From positions 1-42,590 of IMG/VR virus record IMGVR_UViG_3300045953_000260: a stretch of 42,590 nt of DNA, one strand, 5' to 3'. This DNA comes from a virus. A program made the position numbers and the translations under genes. The notes beneath the pieces were generated by a model. That model was given only the letters and a program-made list of their open reading frames with translations, made no database searches and was not told the DNA's origin. The stretch's first letter is position 1. Each line of letters begins with the position of its first letter. This document shows, in pieces, positions 5,843-12,618 of the stretch.

Positions 5843-6623
5843 GCCGCCCTCCGAGGAACAGCGAGCTGCCCGCGAAGAGCTCGCGGCCGCGCTTCTCGGC
5901 CAGGCCGTTCGTCGTCAGGTTCCCGAGGTAGGTCGAGAACGTTCCGCTGTCCGGCGAGATGCCGCACCGCCGCCCGAGCTCGTCGCGCTCGCGCTGCATC
6001 TCGGCGAGCGCGGCGAAGCCGTCGCCGATCGTCGCCGGCGGATCGATCTCGAGCGGCGCGCTTTCCAGCTTTCGCGTCGGCGGCTGCGTCGGCTGCCCCG
6101 GGTACGCCGGCACGAGCGGCCGCGACTCAAGTGCATCGAGCCGGCGCTCGTGCGTGGCGATCAGCGATTCGTGGGCGCCTCGGAAGATGTTCAGCGCATC
6201 GACTTCGGCGCACGTCGCAGCGACGCGCGCCGGGATCGAGGCGAGCGTGGTCGCGATGTCGAGCACCGCCTCCTGGCCCTGCGCCATCTGCGCTTCGAGC
6301 GCGCCGACGCGTGCGCCGAGATCGTCGGACGCCCGCACCTCTTCGGCAGGCCGCGGCTCGAGGCCATGCGCGCGGCACACGGCGACGGCGTGCTTGACCG
6401 TGCTCGGGCCATCGTTGAGGGCGGACACGATGCGCTCGGCGAGAAGGCGTCCGAGCGCCATCGCAGCTGCGCGCTCGACCTCGTCGCGCAGCGAATGAAT
6501 GCGCGGTCGGACGCCGATGTGCGGCGCGATGTCGACGTCGCACGTGATCGCGTAGTCGCCCTCGGACGGACGCCATTTTGCGGACCACACCGTGGGACCG
6601 TCGGTCTCCGCTGGCGCGTTCAT
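5835..6623 (-). CDS. Hypothetical protein with coiled coil and winged-helix-like C-terminus
   Basis: Protein of 262 residues; ATG 6623 overlaps the recT stop (ATGA). The N-terminal part (1-90) is mixed, with I-T-C-D-V-D-I-A-P-H-I-G and an Ala/Arg helix; the middle (about 90-150) is a likely coiled coil. The C-terminal region contains S-G-T-F-S-T-Y-L-G-N-L-T-T-N-G-L-A-E-K-R-G, which resembles the recognition helix and wing of winged-helix proteins. It sits between RecT and QueC. It may assist recombination or regulate, but I do not recognise a family. Confidence 0.65.
   Translation of the reverse strand: MNAPAETDGPTVWSAKWRPSEGDYAITCDVDIAPHIGVRPRIHSLRDEVERAAAMALGRLLAERIVSALNDGPSTVKHAVAVCRAHGLEPRPAEEVRASDDLGARVGALEAQMAQGQEAVLDIATTLASIPARVAATCAEVDALNIFRGAHESLIATHERRLDALESRPLVPAYPGQPTQPPTRKLESAPLEIDPPATIGDGFAALAEMQRERDELGRRCGISPDSGTFSTYLGNLTTNGLAEKRGRELFAGSSLFLGGRHA
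5838..5854. repeat. 17-bp direct repeat at the queC-dpdA2 cassette edge (right copy)
   Basis: Exact match to 4581-4597, at the start of queC. It is followed by GGAACA where the other copy has ACA, so similarity extends slightly beyond the exact block. Confidence 0.8.
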
Positions 6624-7456
6624 CCGACGCCCTCGCCTTCGATGACCTCGCACGTCTCTTCGTCGACGATCTCCGTCGGCGCGCCCAGCCGATCGAGCAC
6701 CTCGGCGGCGACGCCGTCGGTCACGGTGGCGATGTGCCGGCCGCGCTCGCCGGCGTCGTCGAGCGCTTCGGCGCTCGCCATCTCCGCGCTCTTCGGCAGG
6801 TACGGCCAAAGCGCACGGATCGCCGTCTTGCGCATCATCGCGATCGTGTCGGTCACCCACGGGCCGGCGTTCTTCGCCATCGAGCGCTTCCGTCGTGCCT
6901 CGACCTGCTCGCGCGTCAGCACCTCGAAGATCGGATCGGCATCGCGGATGCGCGCGACGGCGTAGACGTGCGTCACGAGCTCGGGGTCGACGCGCGGGCC
7001 GCCCGCGGGCACGTGGTGGATCTTCGGATCGGTTCCGAGCGACCACGTGAACGAGTCCCCCTCGAAGACGGGGAAGGCGTAGCAGCTCGTCACGAGGCCG
7101 CTGCGACGTGCGAGGTCGAGGTAGCCTTGGTAGCCGATCATGATCGTTGTCTCGGTGCGGCCCGTGCGTTTGTTGTCGCGCGGGATCAGCCACGCGAGGC
7201 CGAGCGGCGTGGACGGCTCGAGCCCGAGCTGCGCGAGCGCGAGCACGCTGCCGATGAAGCTCACCGCATCCGACTGCGCTAGCTTCGGCACGGTTCGGAT
7301 CGCTGTCGTGCAGATCCGCGCCATGCGCTCGGGCGACACGTGCTTCGGCACCGCTCGCGCGATCTCGCTCTTCATGTCGCCGACGAGCTTCACGAGCGAG
7401 TCGCCCGGTTTGCTGCTCTTCACGATCTTCCCGTTGTCGTTCGTCTGCACCGTCAT
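6620..7456 (-). CDS. recT: RecT-family single-strand annealing protein
   Basis: Protein of 278 residues; ATG 7456 overlaps the nuclease stop (ATGA). It has the RecT core: V-L-A-L-A-Q-L-G-L-E-P near residue 65, I-G-Y-Q-G-Y-L-D-L-A-R-R-S-G, and the basic W-V-T-D-T-I-A-M-M-R-K-T-A-I-R block with R-A-L-W-P-Y-L-P. RecT anneals complementary single strands and works with a 5'-3' exonuclease, which is encoded just upstream. The acidic tail (E-T-C-E-V-I-E-G-E-G) is typical of the region that binds SSB or partners. It would serve phage recombination and circular-genome replication. Confidence 0.93.
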   Translation of the reverse strand: MTVQTNDNGKIVKSSKPGDSLVKLVGDMKSEIARAVPKHVSPERMARICTTAIRTVPKLAQSDAVSFIGSVLALAQLGLEPSTPLGLAWLIPRDNKRTGRTETTIMIGYQGYLDLARRSGLVTSCYAFPVFEGDSFTWSLGTDPKIHHVPAGGPRVDPELVTHVYAVARIRDADPIFEVLTREQVEARRKRSMAKNAGPWVTDTIAMMRKTAIRALWPYLPKSAEMASAEALDDAGERGRHIATVTDGVAAEVLDRLGAPTEIVDEETCEVIEGEGVG

Positions 7457-8373
7457 GCTTCGGTCCTTTCCTTCGCAGCCTTGCGCCGCAGCGATCGCCG
7501 GCCGCGCTTGTCCGCGCGGAGCGAATAGGTCACGTGGTTCGGCAGCACCGCGTAGGAGTGCCGCCCGATCGCGCCGCGAAGCGCGTCGTCGATCTGCTCG
7601 AGCCGCGCGTCGATCTCGCGGCGCTTCTCGGCCAGCCCGACGCGCTCTTCGTCGGCCTCGATCCATTCGCCGTCGAGCTCGACCGTGCTGCCCTCGTCGC
7701 GCGGGTAGACCGCCGAGAGTGACTTCGTGTCGAGTGGGCCGGGCGGGATCTGGCCAGCCTCGATGCGCGCCCAGAAGCGCCGGCCGGCCATGCGCAGCCG
7801 CGTGATCGCGTCCTCGTCGCGGACGACGTCATCCCACACGAGGCGGTGGACACCGAGCAGGCACGCGATCGACGCGCACTGCGCACCGGTCACGCACATC
7901 TGAGCTTGTAGCTGCCACCAGTACGACCGCGGGCAGCCGTGCTCCCAGCTGTCCGCGCGCCAGATCTCCGCCGTCTTCAGCTCGAGCGGGATCGTCCCGT
8001 GCACCGGGTGCGACGTCCACGCGTCGAGCGTCGCGAACAGCCAAGGCTCCTCGACCGACCGCAGCAGCGAGCCGGCCCGCCACGACCTGCGGTCCGCGTA
8101 CCGCTCCGATGCGTACGCCGACAGGATCGTCGGCTCGTGCCACAGTCCCCATTCGAGATGCTCCGCGGCATCGCCGTCGTCAACGTCGTCCTCGACGTCG
8201 AGCAGCGCGCGCTTCTCCGTCCAGAGCCGCGCCGGTGTCTTCCAGCGCGACTCACCGACGATGATCGCCGCTTCGCTCGCACCAACGCCGGTGCGGCGAA
8301 TGCGCAGCCAGGCCTGGCGGTCTGCGCTGTCGGCTACGACTTCGTAGCGTTGATGCACGGTGTCCGTTTGCAT
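7453..8373 (-). CDS. YqaJ/lambda-Exo-like recombinase exonuclease
   Basis: Protein of 306 residues of the PD-(D/E)xK viral recombinase family. Visible: G-A-S-E-A-A-I-I-V-G (31-40), W-G-L-W-H-E-P (E80), T-L-D-A-W (D117), L-E-L-K-T (E131, K133) and W-W-Q-L-Q-A-Q-M (Q154). These are the metal-binding and catalytic positions of YqaJ enzymes. It would resect double-strand ends for the neighbouring RecT. The C-terminal ~70 residues are charged and helical. The gap to the upstream gene is only 3 bases. Confidence 0.92.
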   Translation of the reverse strand: MQTDTVHQRYEVVADSADRQAWLRIRRTGVGASEAAIIVGESRWKTPARLWTEKRALLDVEDDVDDGDAAEHLEWGLWHEPTILSAYASERYADRRSWRAGSLLRSVEEPWLFATLDAWTSHPVHGTIPLELKTAEIWRADSWEHGCPRSYWWQLQAQMCVTGAQCASIACLLGVHRLVWDDVVRDEDAITRLRMAGRRFWARIEAGQIPPGPLDTKSLSAVYPRDEGSTVELDGEWIEADEERVGLAEKRREIDARLEQIDDALRGAIGRHSYAVLPNHVTYSLRADKRGRRSLRRKAAKERTEA

Positions 8374-8376
8374 GGC

Positions 8377-9213
8377 TCAGATGTGGCAGTCCACGACGGT
8401 TAGCCGCGTGTCGTCTGGCAGAGCCGCGTACGACGCTTCCCACTGGGAACACCAGTCGTCTTCGCCCATCGCATCCGCAACGCACGCGAACATCAGCATG
8501 CGGCCCTTCTCGTGCCACACGCCGTCCGGCGTTACGTAAGCGAATGGCGTTACGATCGCGCGACGACGACGCGCGACGTACGCCTCAACGTCATAGCCGT
8601 AGTCGAGAGGCGGATCGGAATCGAACGCTTCCCACTGATCAACGCTCTTGCACAGCGCTTTCCACTCGACGATCTGGATCTGGGCCGCGTACGCGGCGCG
8701 AGCCGCGTCGATGTCGTGGGGGTACCGCTCACGCATCCCTGGCCACGAGAGTGGTCGTGGCACGGCCGCGTGCATGTCGAGCGCCAGCTGCCATCGTGCA
8801 AAGCGTGCGCGCGCAGTGATCTCCTCCGCGTCGCGCTTGCGTGCCCAATCGATCTCGGACTTGAGCGCTGTGTTCCTGTCGCCGGTCTTCGTGGGGAAGT
8901 ATCCTGCCCACCGTCCACCAACCGTCCACCAATCCCATTTCGCGTTCGGGTTCTCCATGTATCCGAAGCGCTGTTCGCCGTCGACGACCGGGTGTGCGCG
9001 ATAGCCGTGGTAGTCCACCGCATACGCTGCGATGCCGCCGACGTATTCAGCGCGCTCGTCGGCGTCCAAGCCGGCCCACCCATCGACGACGTCGGCCGTC
9101 TGATCGTGGAACGACAGAAACCGCTCCGGGCAGTCGCCCATGTTGTTTTCCTGGTACGGCGCGAGCGCTCGCTCGATCTCCGATCCGATCACGACAACCG
9201 CAAAGTGGCTCAT
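8377..9213 (-). CDS. Conserved phage protein of the MSHF...WDWW-GGRW type
   Basis: Protein of 278 residues with a very strong ribosome site (AAGGGAGGAGGAG before ATG 9213). It begins M-S-H-F-A-V-V-V-I-G and carries N-P-N-A-K-W-D-W-W-T-V-G-G-R-W, a signature shared by an uncharacterised family found in many phage genomes. A Trp-rich centre and an acidic C-terminus are visible, with no membrane segment. Its strong site suggests high expression in the leftward operon. Function unknown. Confidence 0.75.
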   Translation of the reverse strand: MSHFAVVVIGSEIERALAPYQENNMGDCPERFLSFHDQTADVVDGWAGLDADERAEYVGGIAAYAVDYHGYRAHPVVDGEQRFGYMENPNAKWDWWTVGGRWAGYFPTKTGDRNTALKSEIDWARKRDAEEITARARFARWQLALDMHAAVPRPLSWPGMRERYPHDIDAARAAYAAQIQIVEWKALCKSVDQWEAFDSDPPLDYGYDVEAYVARRRRAIVTPFAYVTPDGVWHEKGRMLMFACVADAMGEDDWCSQWEASYAALPDDTRLTVVDCHI

Positions 9214-9497
9214 CTCCTCCTCCCTTCGCCATCGAGATCTTCGCGGGCCCACATGACCGTCAACTCCCCGCCGACCTCGTGCCGCGTCACGTCCTCGACA
9301 AGTGCCGAACGAAGCACCGGGACCGGCAGCGCGTGCCGACGCGCGCGTGCGATGAGCTCCGCGTGCGGCAGCGCCGCGAGCTCGGCGCGGCGGCTGTTGA
9401 GAGTACGCTCGTACTCGGCGGCCCGCTCGAGCGCGGAGCGTGTGCTGCGCGCGGGCATGCTGGCCATGTGGGCAACGACCTTGGCGAGTTGGTTCAC
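9210..9497 (-). CDS. Hypothetical small protein
   Basis: Protein of 95 residues from GTG 9497 (GGAGGAG seven bases upstream), overlapping the next gene as ATGA and the previous as GTGA. It is rich in Ala, Arg and Leu and mostly helical (residues about 10-60), with a short beta end (G-G-E-L-T-V-M-W). No known motif. Tight coupling on both sides shows it is a real operon member. Confidence 0.65.
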   Translation of the reverse strand: MNQLAKVVAHMASMPARSTRSALERAAEYERTLNSRRAELAALPHAELIARARRHALPVPVLRSALVEDVTRHEVGGELTVMWAREDLDGEGRRR

Positions 9498-10042
9498 GTT
9501 TGTTCTCCTCCTGTGAGCCGCGCGGCAAGTGCGCATAGGTGTCGGGCCTCGCGCTGCGCAGCCGGCAGGCGTTCGCGCGAATACCGGGCCGCGGCCTCGA
9601 CGGCGATCGCGTGCTCTTCGAGGGCACCGGCAACGACGCGCAGCACGCGCTCGGCGAACGCTGGCGAGCAGCCGACGACGTCGCGCACGTGCCCGATCAC
9701 ATCGGCGCCAGCCGGCGGGCACGTGAGCGTCCGGGCGAGCCGGCGCGCGCGGTCATCGGCGCCGATGATCCCGGTCCGCACGAGGAGCAGGCGGAGCTCC
9801 GACTGCACGCGCTCGACCGCGTACGTGCTGACGGGCAGCGCGATCGACACCGGCTCGCGCCGGACCGCGATCGTGTGCTCGCCACGGCATTGCGGGCATT
9901 CATCGGTCGGATGCGCCGCGCAGCGTGGGCACACGAGATCCGAGGCCCGAGGAGCGCATCGATCACCCGGCACCTGGGGGAGGGGCGGGCCGGAATCGAT
10001 GCGCTCGTCGGAGCGCGGAGCGACGCGGGCGCGGGCGATCAT
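9494..10042 (-). CDS. Protein with double CxxC zinc finger and helical C-terminus
   Basis: Protein of 182 residues from ATG 10042 (TGATG overlap). A rubredoxin-like zinc site is visible near residues 38-54: V-C-P-R-C ... D-E-C-P-Q-C-R-G. The rest is helical, with L-L-L-V-R-T-G-I-I-G and an Ala/Arg-rich end. It is one of four adjacent Cys-rich small proteins. Nucleic-acid binding or a structural zinc role is possible; no family recognised. Confidence 0.65.
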   Translation of the reverse strand: MIARARVAPRSDERIDSGPPLPQVPGDRCAPRASDLVCPRCAAHPTDECPQCRGEHTIAVRREPVSIALPVSTYAVERVQSELRLLLVRTGIIGADDRARRLARTLTCPPAGADVIGHVRDVVGCSPAFAERVLRVVAGALEEHAIAVEAAARYSRERLPAAQREARHLCALAARLTGGEQT

Positions 10043-10227
10043 CACGGCACCTCGACCGGGTGCGGGCCGAGCGCGTCGACGAGGTCGTCGAACGGCATCA
10101 TCTCCTCGCCGGCGCACGAAGGAATCGCGGTGCACTCGTGATCGCGGTCGAGCTCAGCGCCGCAGTCGCAGCGCTCGAACATGTCGAAGGCGTCGCCGAT
10201 CAACGCGTCGAGGATGTCGCGGCTCAT
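10042..10227 (-). CDS. Small acidic Cys-containing protein
   Basis: Protein of 61 residues from ATG 10227 (ATGA overlap); an ATG 12 bases earlier is possible. Acidic, with C-D-C-G-A-E-L and two more cysteines (E-C-T-A-I-P-S-C), which could form one zinc site. Function unknown. Confidence 0.6.
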   Translation of the reverse strand: MSRDILDALIGDAFDMFERCDCGAELDRDHECTAIPSCAGEEMMPFDDLVDALGPHPVEVP

Positions 10228-10538
10228 GACGCCCCCCACTCTTCCGGCGACGCCTTCGCGTCCTCGCCCGCGCTCGGGATGCGGCGCACGAGCCGGTCGG
10301 CTGCGCGCTGATCACGCATCGCTTCGGCGACGCATGAGACGCAGACGCGAGCAAGGTTCTTGCGACAGCACTCGCACCGTGACGGCGCGTCCGAAGCGAG
10401 CACAAGCGCCGCGAGCGATGCGCAGCCCTGGCAAACTCGCTGCCGCACGGCGCCCTCTTGCGTGATGCGGAGCACGAGCTTGCCGCGAAGGAAGGATGAG
10501 CCGCAGCTTGGGCACGCGCGTTTCTTCGTGCGCTTCAC
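10224..10538 (-). CDS. Multi-zinc-finger small protein
   Basis: Protein of 104 residues; I chose GTG 10538 because it overlaps the upstream stop as GTGA (a GTG at 10547 is also possible). It begins with a basic K-R-T-K-K-R stretch, then C-P-S-C-G, V-C-Q-G-C and C-E-C-C-R-K ... V-C-V-S-C, enough ligands for two zinc sites. Basic residues plus zinc ribbons suggest nucleic-acid binding or transcription-factor-like activity; this is inference. Confidence 0.65.
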   Translation of the reverse strand: MKRTKKRACPSCGSSFLRGKLVLRITQEGAVRQRVCQGCASLAALVLASDAPSRCECCRKNLARVCVSCVAEAMRDQRAADRLVRRIPSAGEDAKASPEEWGAS

Positions 10539-10765
10539 GACGCGCACCTCGTCGCCCAGTGCTGGCGCTCTTCGTCGTGCTTCGCGTCGAGCGTGTCGAG
10601 CTCGTCGGCTCGCTCGAGCCAAGCCCGCGCGCGCCCGTACGTGCGCCCGGCACCGCGCGCCCACACCGTGTCCGCGGGGTATTGGCGCTCGAGCAGGAGG
10701 TACTCTCCGAGCTCGAGGAGCGCGTCGAGCGCGAAGCGACGTGCCGAGTTGCGACGCGTGGTCAT
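10535..10765 (-). CDS. Small helical hypothetical protein
   Basis: Protein of 76 residues; ATG 10765 overlaps the upstream stop (ATGA). Almost wholly helical and charged (F-A-L-D-A-L-L-E-L-G-E-Y-L-L-L-E, then R-A-R-A-W-L-E-R-A-D-E-L). No cysteines or membrane segment. Function unknown; it is held in the coupled leftward operon. Confidence 0.6.
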   Translation of the reverse strand: MTTRRNSARRFALDALLELGEYLLLERQYPADTVWARGAGRTYGRARAWLERADELDTLDAKHDEERQHWATRCAS

Positions 10766-10962
10766 GCTGCCCTCACTCCGCGGCGCCGCGGACGATCGGG
10801 GATCGTCTTCGCGAGCCGACGAGGGCGCGTGTCGAGCGGCTGCGCGTCGATCACCATGGTCGCGTTCGCCGCAGGGAGCAGCGCGGAACCGAGCTCCACA
10901 CCTTCGTCGAGCTCGACGATCGCCATGAACCCGATCACCAAAATGCGCTTCCGTTGAGCCAT
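10762..10962 (-). CDS. Small hypothetical protein
   Basis: Protein of 66 residues. ATG 10962 is preferred because GGAGG lies five bases before it; a longer start at 10989 is possible. The N-terminal part is hydrophobic beta-type (R-I-L-V-I-G-F-M-A-I-V-E-L), and the C-terminus is strongly basic. It overlaps the next gene as ATGA. Function unknown. Confidence 0.6.
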   Translation of the reverse strand: MAQRKRILVIGFMAIVELDEGVELGSALLPAANATMVIDAQPLDTRPRRLAKTIPDRPRRRGVRAA

Positions 10963-11004
10963 CTCGACCTCCGACCAGAACACTGCCAAGCGTATTGCCG
11001 ACTG

Positions 11005-11244
11005 TCAATGCTTCTGGCAAACAAAATTGCGGCTGGCCGTCCGGGCTGCGAACGTCGTGATCAGGAAGTCGAGGAACGCATGCTTGCGCTCGTCGGGCAG
11101 GCGCTCGTCCCACAAGATGCCGATGCCTGGGAGGTGCGCTCCCGGGCAACCGGCCACATGGGAGATCGCGAAGCCCTCTACCCGGGCTCGGTCCTCAGGA
11201 CTCAAACGTTGGACATCGTTATCGTTTTGGCTTCGCGTTCCCAT
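11005..11244 (-). CDS. Small hypothetical protein
   Basis: Protein of 79 residues from ATG 11244, with GGGAGG five bases upstream. It contains H-V-A-G-C-P-G-A-H-L-P-G-I-G near residue 29 and a helical end. His and Cys positions could bind a metal, but no family is recognised. It is separated from the lipoprotein gene by about 90 bases that hold a perfect inverted repeat, so it may have its own control. Confidence 0.6.
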   Translation of the reverse strand: MGTRSQNDNDVQRLSPEDRARVEGFAISHVAGCPGAHLPGIGILWDERLPDERKHAFLDFLITTFAARTASRNFVCQKH

Positions 11245-11290
11245 CTCGTCCTCCCTTTGGTTTGGGGGGACGGACGATCTCGACGCGAAC

Positions 11291-11314
11291 CGACTGACGC
11301 TGTCCGATCAGTCG
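11291..11314. repeat. Perfect 7-bp inverted repeat between lipoprotein gene and next gene
   Basis: Arms CGACTGA (11291-11297) and TCAGTCG (11308-11314) around 10 bases. It lies 23 bases after the lipoprotein stop on the minus strand. No T run follows in that direction, so an operator or RNA-stability element is as likely as a terminator. CGACTGAT also occurs at 12101-12108 in the divergent control region. Confidence 0.4.
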
Positions 11315-11336
11315 ACGCAAATTTTCTGCAAGCCGC

Positions 11337-11597
11337 TCACTGGCGCCCGCAGACGACGCTTCTACTGGTGCCCACGAACCGGCAGACCCACCGCGACTGG
11401 TCGTCGGGGCACGTCGCGAGCCATCGTTCGTCCCAGCCGGTGCATTCGCCGCGCGGCCGGTTTGGGCAGCTGACGATGGGCTCGCCGAGGCACGTCCATC
11501 CCTCGGACTCCAACGTCTGCGCCCGCCGTGCCGAGCCGGCGTTCGAGTAGCATCCGGCGCCGAGCGCAACGAGCGTAAGGAAGAGCAGGTTCCTCAT
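11337..11597 (-). CDS. Small Cys-rich lipoprotein next to the repressor
   Basis: Protein of 86 residues; ATG 11597 overlaps the repressor stop (ATGA), so it should be made together with the repressor in a lysogen. It has a signal peptide (M-R-N-L-L-F-L-T-L-V-A-L) and lipobox L-G-A-G-C with Cys16. The mature part has several further cysteines and tryptophans, suggesting a disulfide-bonded periplasmic domain. Lipoproteins co-expressed with a prophage repressor often serve superinfection exclusion or lysogenic conversion; here that is inference. Confidence 0.75.
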   Translation of the reverse strand: MRNLLFLTLVALGAGCYSNAGSARRAQTLESEGWTCLGEPIVSCPNRPRGECTGWDERWLATCPDDQSRWVCRFVGTSRSVVCGRQ

Positions 11598-12055
11598 CGC
11601 TCGCGCCCTCGCAAGTCCAGCACCCAGCTCGCGACCGTAGTCCAGGACTGCCAGGACGTGATCCCGGTCGTGTCGGTGAGCACGTTCCGGATCCGATCCA
11701 GATCGTCGGCCGTGAGTTCGTTGGTGCGAGAGTAGTTCGCGAGGAACTCGTCCCAGAAGGGCGGCTTGTCCCGCCGACGCAGGTGGTGGTCGTAGCGCGG
11801 GTTCTTGCCGAGCTCGGGCGAGAAAAAGAAGTTCGCGTCCAGATCGAGTCGTTGGACGGCCTGCGCCAGCGTCTTGACGTTCAAGCTCCGCCGAGGGTCC
11901 TTCCGAAGTTTCGATATCAGATCGGACTGGAGCCCTGTTCGGCGCGAGACCTCGACGTTTGTCCCGCATTCTTCGAGCAACTGCTCGAGGAGGAGCCTCA
12001 TCCGCTCGGCGGGCAGCTCGGGATCCACATGCATTCGCTCATCGTCGCGGCTCAT
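11594..12055 (-). CDS. CI-like repressor, HTH_XRE-type
   Basis: Protein of 153 residues. The helix-turn-helix is in residues about 25-65 (T-N-V-E-V-S-R-R-T-G-L-Q-S-D-L-I-S-K-L). The C-terminal domain (F-W-D-E-F-L-A-N-Y, T-T-G-I-T-S-W-Q-S-W) is not the LexA-type peptidase, so cleavage by RecA cannot be assumed. It is the first leftward gene, divergent from a Cro-like gene across a 51-bp control region with a perfect operator-like palindrome, the standard lysogeny switch layout. An internal ATG at 12034 is an alternative start. Confidence 0.8.
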   Translation of the reverse strand: MSRDDERMHVDPELPAERMRLLLEQLLEECGTNVEVSRRTGLQSDLISKLRKDPRRSLNVKTLAQAVQRLDLDANFFFSPELGKNPRYDHHLRRRDKPPFWDEFLANYSRTNELTADDLDRIRNVLTDTTGITSWQSWTTVASWVLDLRGRER

Positions 12056-12106
12056 GGCTCGTCAATGGTATTGACGTTCGTATAGACCTATGTCAGCGTT
12101 CGACTG
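12056..12106. promoter_or_regulatory. Divergent control region between repressor and Cro-like genes
   Basis: Only 51 bp separate the two divergent regulator genes, so both promoters must lie here or overlap the coding ends. It holds a perfect 17-bp palindrome (12060-12076), an ATAG-AC-CTAT dyad and a weaker TCAG-N7-CTGA dyad. TTGACG at 12071-12076 resembles a -35 box, but no well-spaced -10 is seen. Very short 5' leaders are expected. Confidence 0.6.
12060..12076. promoter_or_regulatory. Operator-like palindrome CGTCAATggtATTGACG
   Basis: Perfect 7-bp arms with a 3-bp spacer, five bases upstream of the repressor start. AT-rich compared with its surroundings. The size and dyad fit a dimeric HTH regulator such as the flanking CI-like or Cro-like proteins. 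Confidence 0.6.
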
Positions 12107-12310
12107 ATGACGCCGCGGGAAAAGCTTCAGGAGTGGATGACGGAACGGGAGCTCACGCGGACGCAGGTCGGCGCTCTCGCAGGCTGCTCCGAGTCGATGG
12201 TTGTCCGGATCCTGAAGGGTGAACGCACGCCGGGCGCGCGGATCGCGATCGCGATCGAACGCATGACCGAGGGCCGCATCCCCGTCGTCGCTTGGTACGA
12301 GGCCGCGTGA
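12107..12310 (+). CDS. Cro-like HTH regulator
   Basis: Protein of 67 residues, almost entirely one helix-turn-helix domain: R-T-Q-V-G-A-L-A-G-C-S-E-S-M-V-V-R-I-L-K-G-E (about 19-40), typical of HTH_XRE/Cro proteins. No ribosome site is visible before ATG 12107, so the mRNA may be nearly leaderless. It opens the rightward genes opposite the CI-like repressor and probably represses the repressor gene during lytic growth. Confidence 0.8.
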   Translation: MTPREKLQEWMTERELTRTQVGALAGCSESMVVRILKGERTPGARIAIAIERMTEGRIPVVAWYEAA

Positions 12311-12378
12311 CCGGAACGTAAGTCGCGATCGCGCTTCGCAACACTGATCGACTGCGCAGCGTGTGGAGGGAGACGGGG

Positions 12379-12618
12379 ATGGAAGCAGAAACGGTTCGCG
12401 TGCTCGTGCTGGCCGGCGTCTACGTCGTCGGCATCGGCGCGATCGTCGGCGCGGGTCTCGTGCTCGTGCACATCGCCGAACGCGTGGCCTCGCGCGGTGC
12501 TCGCCTTCGGAGGACGCCGCGTCGCGCGCGAGCTTCGCGCGTTGCTAGCCCCACTACGACCGCGCGACGAGTCCACAAGAAGCAGACGACGTGGCCGGAA
12601 CCCGAGGTGCGCGCGTGA
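12379..12618 (+). CDS. Small single-pass membrane protein
   Basis: Protein of 79 residues. ATG 12379 is preferred because GGAGGGAGACGGGG lies just before it; GTG 12361 is possible. One strong hydrophobic segment (V-L-V-L-A-G-V-Y-V-V-G-I-G-A-I-V-G-A-G-L, about 8-30) is followed by a long Arg-rich tail, so an N-out/C-in orientation is likely. It is the first gene after cro. It could act in exclusion or early host takeover; no family is recognised. Confidence 0.65.
   Translation: MEAETVRVLVLAGVYVVGIGAIVGAGLVLVHIAERVASRGARLRRTPRRARASRVASPTTTARRVHKKQTTWPEPEVRA

Noticed and set aside
11003-11008. TTGACA -35 box on the minus strand for the leftward operon
   Set aside because: No acceptable -10 sequence lies 16-18 bases away, and it overlaps the end of a coding region.
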